A stretch of DNA of 22,489 bases from contig DJIW01000141.1 in NCBI GenBank assembly GCA_002433805.1, positions 1-22,489 of the forward strand. The letters run 5' to 3'. The stretch comes from Competibacteraceae bacterium UBA6584 (GTDB taxonomy: Bacteria; Pseudomonadota; Gammaproteobacteria; Competibacterales; Competibacteraceae). Of the stretch, positions 15,170 through 20,032 are shown one piece after another (within the stretch, counting starts at the first letter, position 1; each line of letters opens with the position of its first letter). The position numbers were made by a program, and so were the translations under genes. The notes below the pieces were generated by a model. That model did no database searches, was not told the origin of the DNA, and was given only the letters and a program-made list of their open reading frames with translations.

Positions 15170-16310
15170 CAAGACCCGCGAACAGTTGGGCGCGGCCCAA
15201 CGCTGGGTGGTCAAGATCGGCAGCGCCATGATCACCAACGACGGCCAGGGCTTGGACAGTTTTTCCATCGACGCCTGGGTGGCGCAGATGGCGGAGCTGC
15301 ATCAAGCCGGCCGGGAAGTGTTGCTGGTCACGTCCGGCGCGGTGGCCGAGGGGATGCGCCGCTTGGCTTGGTCGCAACGGCCGACCGCGCTGGCCGATTT
15401 GCAGGCGGCGGCGGCGGTCGGGCAGATGGGCTTGGTGCAAGCCTGGGAATCGGCGTTCGCCCGCCATCGGATTCAAACCGCTCAGGTTCTGCTCACTCAC
15501 GAAGACGCCGCCGACCGCCAGCGCTATCTCAACATCCGCAACACCTTGCGGACTCTGCTGCGGTTGCGGGTAGTGCCGGTCATCAACGAAAACGACACGG
15601 TGGCTTTTGAGGAAATCCGCTTCGGCGACAACGATACCCTGGGCGCTTTGGTGGCGAATCTGGTCGAGGCCGAACTGTACGTCATCCTGACCGACCAGCA
15701 GGGGCTGTACGACAAGAATCCGCGCCAGTTCCCCGACGCGCGGCTGATCGGCGAAGGCAAGGCCGGCGATGCGGCGCTGGAAGCGATGGCGAGCGGAGCC
15801 GGCAGCTTGGGCAGCGGCGGTATGTCCACCAAACTCCATGCGGCGGCCAAGGCGGCGCGCTCCGGCGCGTTCACGCTGCTGGCCTGGGGGCGCGAGCCGG
15901 AGGTGCTGCGGCGGGTCGCGGCCGGGGAGAATTTGGGGACTTTACTGCGGCCGAGCCAAAGCCCGCTGGCGGCGCGCAAGCAGTGGCTGGCGGTGCAGTT
16001 GCAGGTCAAGGGCCGGCTACGGCTGGACGGCGGCGCGGCGCGGGCGTTGCGCGCCGATGGTAAAAGTCTGTTGCCGGTCGGGGTGACGGCGGTGGAAGGC
16101 CGTTTCGACCGGGGCGATCTGGTGTCCTGCCTGGACCCGACGGGCGATGAGATCGCGCGCGGGCTGGTGAACTACGCCACCGATCAAGCCTTGCTGTTGA
16201 TCGGCAAGACCACCCGCCGGATCGAGGCGTCCGTCGGCCACATCGACGAGCCGGAGTTGATTCACCGCGACAATCTGGTCTTGGTCGCGGCTGAGCCGCG
16301 CGCCGGCTAG
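15162..16310 (+). CDS. proB: Glutamate 5-kinase ProB with PUA domain
   Basis: A 382-residue enzyme that phosphorylates glutamate as the first step of proline synthesis. The amino-acid kinase domain has RWVVKIGSAMIT at the N-terminus, the LVTSGAVAEGMRRL loop, VINENDTVAF and GSGGMSTKLHAA. A C-terminal PUA domain begins near GRLRLDGGAARAL, the bacterial two-domain form. Starts at 15147, 15159 and 15162 are all in frame. ATG 15162 is preferred because a GGGG lies six bases before it and the product then begins MFSKTREQL, close to the family. It overlaps obgE by eight bases and is followed by a terminator. Confidence 0.96.
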   Translation: MFSKTREQLGAAQRWVVKIGSAMITNDGQGLDSFSIDAWVAQMAELHQAGREVLLVTSGAVAEGMRRLAWSQRPTALADLQAAAAVGQMGLVQAWESAFARHRIQTAQVLLTHEDAADRQRYLNIRNTLRTLLRLRVVPVINENDTVAFEEIRFGDNDTLGALVANLVEAELYVILTDQQGLYDKNPRQFPDARLIGEGKAGDAALEAMASGAGSLGSGGMSTKLHAAAKAARSGAFTLLAWGREPEVLRRVAAGENLGTLLRPSQSPLAARKQWLAVQLQVKGRLRLDGGAARALRADGKSLLPVGVTAVEGRFDRGDLVSCLDPTGDEIARGLVNYATDQALLLIGKTTRRIEASVGHIDEPELIHRDNLVLVAAEPRAG

Positions 16311-16327
16311 GCAGCTTTTGAACGGAG

Positions 16328-16365
16328 CGATGCAAAAGGCCGCCGACGCGGCCTTTTTCGCATCG
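16328..16365 (+). terminator. Bidirectional terminator after proB
   Basis: AAAAGGCCGC (16334-16343), a CGAC loop and GCGGCCTTTT (16348-16357), followed by further T. An outer CGATGC/GCATCG pair (16328-16333 with 16360-16365) lengthens the stem. The A-run on the left lets it also end the minus-strand pseudogene, which stops at 16368. Confidence 0.85.
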
Positions 16366-16367
16366 TC

Positions 16368-16744
16368 CTACAAGCTGTCGCCAAAATCCTGCCGGAACCG
16401 CGCCACCAGTTTTTCCTGCCAGTCGGACACCGGTTTCAGTCGGCCGTAAAAGAACCGCAAGATTTCCGGCTCCTCGGTGAATTCCAAGCCGCCGATCAAG
16501 GCGCGATGCTCGTACAGCCAACTGATGCGGTCGATGGCGTATTTGACTTGCGAGAGGGTGAACACCCGGCGCGGCAGGGCGAGGCGCAACAGCTCCATGT
16601 TGGAAAACACCTCATTGCCGTCGGGATCGCGCTGTTCGGACAGCGTGCCGCGCGATGCGACTCTTTCATTGCGCTCCTCAACAAATCGTGGCGGCGGGCG
16701 GCGAACTGCTCTTTCGTGTCATGGTAGTAGCGCGGCGTTTCCAT
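16368..16744 (-). pseudogene. Frameshifted, truncated tryptophanase-like beta-eliminating lyase remnant
   Basis: The second part, on the minus strand to the TAG at 16368, reads RGTLSEQRDPDG, then NMELLRLALPRRVFTLSQ and later GLEFTEEPEILRFFYGRL. This matches the C-terminal domain of tryptophanase/tyrosine phenol-lyase (E. coli TnaA has ELLRLTIPR and GLTFTYEPKVLRHF). A full enzyme has about 460-470 residues; only about 125 codons remain. The ATG at 16744 has a GGAG ribosome binding site and begins METPRYYHDTKEQF, but that frame leaves the lyase frame near 16680. The start-to-stop distance is 377 bases, one short of whole codons, which fits a single-base deletion. The PLP-binding Lys and most of the catalytic domain are absent, so no activity is expected. 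Confidence 0.75.
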
Positions 16745-16793
16745 TATCTTCTCCAGGTTCCCTGGCGGCCCCGCGCCGCCTTCGATGGTTCCT

Positions 16794-16822
16794 ATATTAC
16801 CGATATCGTATACGATAGTCAA
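16794..16822 (-). promoter_or_regulatory. Near-consensus promoter of the lyase remnant
   Basis: On the minus strand TTGACT (16822-16817), a 17-base spacer and TAATAT (16799-16794). It drives the reading from ATG 16744. A perfect 14-bp palindrome fills most of the spacer, so a bound repressor would block RNA polymerase. Confidence 0.7.
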
Positions 16823-16857
16823 TAGGGTAATGAAAATATTTTAGAAATATCGTATAC
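16804..16857. promoter_or_regulatory. Operator: 14-bp palindrome plus a second half-copy, probable RHH binding sites
   Basis: TATCGTATACGATA at 16804-16817 is a perfect palindrome. Its first ten bases recur at 16848-16857 (TATCGTATAC). The first copy lies between -35 and -10 of the minus-strand promoter and the second overlaps the -10 of the plus-strand promoter. Ribbon-helix-helix proteins bind short repeated or palindromic boxes in just such positions, so the adjacent RHH gene is the likely binder. Confidence 0.6.
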
Positions 16858-16858
16858 T
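16830..16858 (+). promoter_or_regulatory. Promoter of the RHH gene, apparently for a leaderless transcript
   Basis: ATGAAA (16830-16835, four of six), a 17-base spacer and TATACT (16853-16858, five of six). Only six bases separate the -10 from the ATG at 16865, so transcription should begin at or next to the start codon. No ribosome binding site precedes the gene. Confidence 0.55.
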
Positions 16859-16864
16859 GCTCGC

Positions 16865-17080
16865 ATGAACAAAAAAATAGAGACAACCGCGCAGCAACGC
16901 GCGAAAAAGTCGTATGAGCAGCGCACCGAAAACCGGGTGGTTCCGGTGCGGCTTGGGACAGATTCGAGAGCGCGGCTGGATCGGCTGGCGGCGACTTACG
17001 GCGGGCGACGCGCGGCGATTGAAGCGGCGCTGGAGGTGCTGGAGCGGACGGACCGGCATCTGGACGACGCCGGATCTTAA
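16865..17080 (+). CDS. Ribbon-helix-helix (CopG/Arc-like) DNA-binding protein
   Basis: A 71-residue basic protein. After a Lys/Arg-rich leader (residues 1-23) comes a strand RVVPVRL, a first helix TDSRARLDRLAATY, a GG turn and a second helix RRAAIEAALEVLER. This is the ribbon-helix-helix order, in which two chains pair their strands and insert them into the major groove. Orphan members are autoregulators, antitoxins or local repressors. No toxin-like partner lies downstream, where a terminator follows at once. The operator copies just upstream overlap both divergent promoters, so it probably represses itself and the neighbouring lyase-remnant gene. The transcript looks leaderless. Confidence 0.75.
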   Translation: MNKKIETTAQQRAKKSYEQRTENRVVPVRLGTDSRARLDRLAATYGGRRAAIEAALEVLERTDRHLDDAGS

Positions 17081-17152
17081 TCCAGATGGTGCCCGAACGG
17101 GTGCCCGATGCGGCATCCGTAGGCACTACGCCAGAAACTACGACAATAAATA

Positions 17153-17188
17153 AAGGGCTTGCGCAACATGGCAAGCCCTTGTTTTTTT
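17153..17188 (+). terminator. Bidirectional terminator between the RHH gene and tRNA-Thr
   Basis: A 10-bp stem, AAGGGCTTGC (17153-17162) with GCAAGCCCTT (17171-17180), and an 8-base loop, followed by GTTTTTTT. On the minus strand the same hairpin ends in TTTATTTATT, so it can also end the tRNA-Thr transcript. Confidence 0.9.
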
Positions 17189-17263
17189 GGTGCCGGAAAG
17201 AGGATTCGAACCTCCGACCTACTAATTACGAATCAGTTGCTCTACCGACTGAGCTATTCCGGC
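17188..17263 (-). tRNA. tRNA-Thr (anticodon CGT)
   Basis: A 76-base cloverleaf on the minus strand. The acceptor is GCCGGAA with TTCCGGC, the D-arm GCTC/GAGC, the anticodon stem ACTGA/TTAGT with loop TTCGTAA giving anticodon CGT, and the T-arm GGAGG-TTCGAAT-CCTCT. The discriminator is A and the CCA is encoded. It reads ACG codons. A TATAAT hexamer (17273-17268 on the minus strand) lies only four bases before the first tRNA base. Confidence 0.97.
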
Positions 17264-17365
17264 GATCATTATAAGGTTGACGAATCTAACCAGTTCGAGC
17301 TTTAAATTCAAGTCGTAATGACGGCAATCGGCTTGAGGCCCCGCGCGCTAAATCGACGGCTTCAG

Positions 17366-19219
17366 TCAAGCGTCTCGCTGGAGCTGGAGCGCCAGATAGT
17401 CGCCGAGCAGCGTCTGCAAATCAGCGTGAAAACGCCGGGCGGCGGCGGGCGTCAGCCGGTGTTGGGCGTTGAGCAGGGCCCCGTAATACAAGCCGGTCAG
17501 GATCGGCCGATGGCGGGGTGCGTCAGGCTCCGCCAGTTCCCGCAAGGCTTGGACCAGCGGATGAGCCGCGTTCAGAAACAAATCCAACGGTTGTCGGCGC
17601 AATCGGTCGCGCACCTCGCCGGCCAGTTCCGCCAGTCCGTCCAACAAAAACGGTTTTTCCAACGCCCTTTCCATCTCGTCGAACGCCGAAACGCGGCGGC
17701 CGGCCAGCAACACCGCGCTTAAATCAGCCGGTTGGAAGCGGCGGACCTGGGTTTTTACCTGGATTTCCCGTTCGGCCAGCGCCCGATCCATCGCCCGTTC
17801 CAAGCGCGCATAAAGCGCGTGCTCCTCGGCGTTCAAGCGTTGATAGAGCGCTGGATCGTCCAGGCGGTCCAGCGCTTTGAGCATTACGGTTTCGGAATGC
17901 TGGTCGGCGTAACGGCGCAGAAGCGTTTCATCGAAGGGCCGGCCGGCGTTGATCGCCAGCAGGCCGCGCGCTTGGCAGAGCGCGTAGAACTGGTTGGCGT
18001 CGGCTTCATGGGTGAAGAAATACAGCGGTCGCTTGCCGTCGCTGGGCGATTGACGGCTGAGATAGTCGGGCAAGGTCAACTGGCCTTGATGGGTCTCGAA
18101 CGGTAAGTGTTCCAACACCGCCGCGCCGAATTGCGGATGCCGCGCCGCCATCCCCTTGATGGCGTCGTGTTGCCAGTCGCACAGCTGCAGAAAACGCGGT
18201 CGGTCGCGCTCGGCCAGATCGAGCAGGGTCGAGACGATGGTTTCGCCCAAGGCTTCGCGCAGGGCGTCATAAGTTGTATCGCGCAGGACGTTATCGCGGG
18301 CGGCGGTCGGCTGCAGGTCCGGGCAATCCACCACGCCGCGCGCGAACCGCGCCCATTCGGGCAACATTTCCGCATCGTTCGGACGGATGGACATCCGCGC
18401 TTGAAACAGATCGACCGTGCCGCCGGTCCGACTGGCGGGCGCGTAGCGGGCGGGGATATAAAGACCGCCCGACGCTTTCGGCCGCGCCAGATCGACCGGA
18501 ATGACTAGCGCCGGGGGATCGGCATAGCGCTGGCTCAGAAAAGCGGTCAACAAGCGTTCGCGCTCGCCGGCATTCCGCCAGTCCGGTTCGTGCCAGGGGG
18601 CATTGACGGCGTTGACCGGGCCGAAGCCGTTGAGCAGGATCGGATAGGGCAGGAAATCGGCGTAGCGTCGGACGGTTTGATGCAGCAGTCGGCCATCAAG
18701 AAAGGCACCGCGCTCGGCCGCCAGCTTGATTGAAACTCGGGTGCCGGGCGGTTGGGCGTTTGCGGGCAAGGCGTCCAGTTGGTAATCCTCGCCGCCGTGA
18801 TTGATCCAGCGCCAAGCGTGGTCCGCGCCCGCCTTGCGGGTATGGACTTCGATCCGTTCCGCCACCACGAAGGCCGATAACAGACCAATGCCGAACTGGC
18901 CGATGGTGGCGGCCGCCACCTCGCGGGCGGCCAGCTCGCGGGCGCGGCTGCCGGTGCCGGTGCTGCCGATGACGCTTAGAAATTCCTCGATGTCCCGTCG
19001 GTCCATGCCGGTGCCGTTATCGCTGAACCGTAGTTCGCGGGTGGATTCGTCCGCATCGATGCGAATTTCGCCCGCCGGATCGGGCTGGGCGATTTGCCGT
19101 AATTGAATGCTGTCGTGCGCGTTCTGCAACAGTTCGCGGACGAACACGTCCGGCTCCGGATACAAGCTCTTGGCCAACAATCGGACCAGACCTTGAAAGC
19201 TGGCGCGCATCTTGGGCAT
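17366..19219 (-). CDS. Divergent HSP90-family chaperone (HtpG-like)
   Basis: A 617-residue protein covering the full HSP90 architecture. The N-terminal ATPase has VRELLQNAHDS (catalytic Glu29, Mg-binding Asn33), SDNGTGMD (Asp67) and IGQFGIGLLSAF; the middle domain has GGLYIPARYAP, VVDCPDLQPTAARDNVLRD with the expected Arg, and a C-terminal dimerisation region. Motifs differ consistently from canonical HtpG (which reads RELISNASDA, DNGIGM and NVSRE). It therefore belongs to a diverged branch, not the housekeeping copy. ATG 19219 is preferred because it starts at the conserved N-terminal helix; longer readings enter the divergent promoter. It faces, head-to-head over 63 bp, an operon with an NLR-like CHAT protein. 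Confidence 0.88.
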   Translation of the reverse strand: MPKMRASFQGLVRLLAKSLYPEPDVFVRELLQNAHDSIQLRQIAQPDPAGEIRIDADESTRELRFSDNGTGMDRRDIEEFLSVIGSTGTGSRARELAAREVAAATIGQFGIGLLSAFVVAERIEVHTRKAGADHAWRWINHGGEDYQLDALPANAQPPGTRVSIKLAAERGAFLDGRLLHQTVRRYADFLPYPILLNGFGPVNAVNAPWHEPDWRNAGERERLLTAFLSQRYADPPALVIPVDLARPKASGGLYIPARYAPASRTGGTVDLFQARMSIRPNDAEMLPEWARFARGVVDCPDLQPTAARDNVLRDTTYDALREALGETIVSTLLDLAERDRPRFLQLCDWQHDAIKGMAARHPQFGAAVLEHLPFETHQGQLTLPDYLSRQSPSDGKRPLYFFTHEADANQFYALCQARGLLAINAGRPFDETLLRRYADQHSETVMLKALDRLDDPALYQRLNAEEHALYARLERAMDRALAEREIQVKTQVRRFQPADLSAVLLAGRRVSAFDEMERALEKPFLLDGLAELAGEVRDRLRRQPLDLFLNAAHPLVQALRELAEPDAPRHRPILTGLYYGALLNAQHRLTPAAARRFHADLQTLLGDYLALQLQRDA

Positions 19220-19282
19220 GGGGCGGCGACTCCTGGATGGCGTTGGGTGCGGTAAGATGAGCGGATTACGGGAGAACGCTTT

Positions 19283-19729
19283 ATGCAACAAGAATCCCTC
19301 GACGGTAAACCGCTTGCCAGACCGGGCGATCAAGCCTTGCTCGACGCCTATTATCAGGAACCGATCAAGCAGGCGGAACGCTTTGCCGATTTGGCAAAGG
19401 AGCTGTTCAAGCTGGAGCTGGCGATTCCGGGGATTTACGCCGCTGCGTTGCGTTTGGTCGAACCGCCGGCGGCCAACAAGATCGGGGTATTGATCGCGTT
19501 TTTATTATGGGCGGCGGCGATGATTTTGACCTTGCGGGCGATGATTCCGCGCCGTTATACGGTTTTGGAAAGTGTAGTTCGCTCGGGTCGGCCGGCGCGC
19601 CGTGGAGAGGCGCTTAGTATTGAGGAGTATTTTCAACGGAGTTTGCAAGATAAGAAAATATTGTCGTTGGCTTCGATTCCTTTATTTTTTGGTGGAAGTA
19701 TTGCCGCCGTCTGGGCAGTATTGATCTGA
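19283..19729 (+). CDS. Unrecognised two-helix membrane protein in the CHAT operon
   Basis: A 148-residue protein I do not recognise. Residues 1-60 are soluble and helical, with an amphipathic stretch around ERFADLAKELFKLELAIPGIY. A first membrane helix spans about 67-87 (IGVLIAFLLWAAAMILTL). A positively charged loop of about 38 residues (PRR, RPARRGE) follows, then a second membrane helix at 126-148 that ends the protein. By the positive-inside rule the loop would face the cytoplasm and both ends the periplasm, unless the N-terminus is retained inside. A GGGAG ribosome binding site precedes the ATG. It is 25 bp from the zinc-ribbon gene. It could be a membrane effector or anchor for the CHAT protein; this is inference. 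Confidence 0.6.
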   Translation: MQQESLDGKPLARPGDQALLDAYYQEPIKQAERFADLAKELFKLELAIPGIYAAALRLVEPPAANKIGVLIAFLLWAAAMILTLRAMIPRRYTVLESVVRSGRPARRGEALSIEEYFQRSLQDKKILSLASIPLFFGGSIAAVWAVLI

Positions 19730-19754
19730 ATATAGTCAAGGAGACTTTCTCGTC

Positions 19755-20021
19755 ATGCGGCAGCCATTGCAAATCAAGTGCTGGAAATGCAAGGAAGTTT
19801 TTACGATGAGCGCCGAGCCTTCCCGCAAGTCCGGCCCGCTGGTTGAGATGGCGCTTCCTTGCCCTTTCTGTGAAGCCGTCAATCAGGTGACCGTGCGCAC
19901 CAATCAAGTGAAATCCGGCGTTTTGTATCGAGACGGCCAGACCGCCGAAGCGGTTGAGTTGGACCAGCCCGGCGCGTTGCTGGGTCAAGTGTTCGAGGGG
20001 ACGCCGCCCGACAAGACTTGA
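19755..20021 (+). CDS. Small zinc-ribbon-like protein in the CHAT operon
   Basis: An 88-residue protein with two CxxC knuckles, Cys9-Cys12 (KCWKC) and Cys36-Cys39 (PCPFC), 24 residues apart. This is the layout of a zinc ribbon. The rest is acidic and probably strand-rich, with no membrane segment. The family is not recognised. An AAGGAG ribosome binding site lies twelve bases before the ATG. The gene sits between the membrane protein (25 bp) and the CHAT-STAND gene (11 bp), so the three form one operon. Roles in protein or nucleic acid binding are both possible. Confidence 0.65.
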   Translation: MRQPLQIKCWKCKEVFTMSAEPSRKSGPLVEMALPCPFCEAVNQVTVRTNQVKSGVLYRDGQTAEAVELDQPGALLGQVFEGTPPDKT

Positions 20022-20032
20022 GGGATTCCACC

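Noticed and set aside
16865..17080. RHH gene as the antitoxin of a toxin-antitoxin pair
   Set aside because: No toxin-like gene follows; a terminator begins 73 bases after the stop, and the divergent neighbour is a lyase remnant.
17088..17110. Short direct repeat GGTGCCCGA twice
   Set aside because: Nine bases, two copies, in a non-coding gap; too short to separate from chance.
16311..17187. Possible integrated element at the 3' end of tRNA-Thr
   Set aside because: No second copy of the tRNA 3' end, no integrase and no transposase are visible; the accessory feel comes from the decayed lyase and RHH gene only.
17311..17337. Imperfect inverted repeat CAAGTCG...CGGCTTG after the HSP90-like gene
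   Set aside because: One mismatch, a long loop and no T-run on either strand, so it cannot be supported as an intrinsic terminator.
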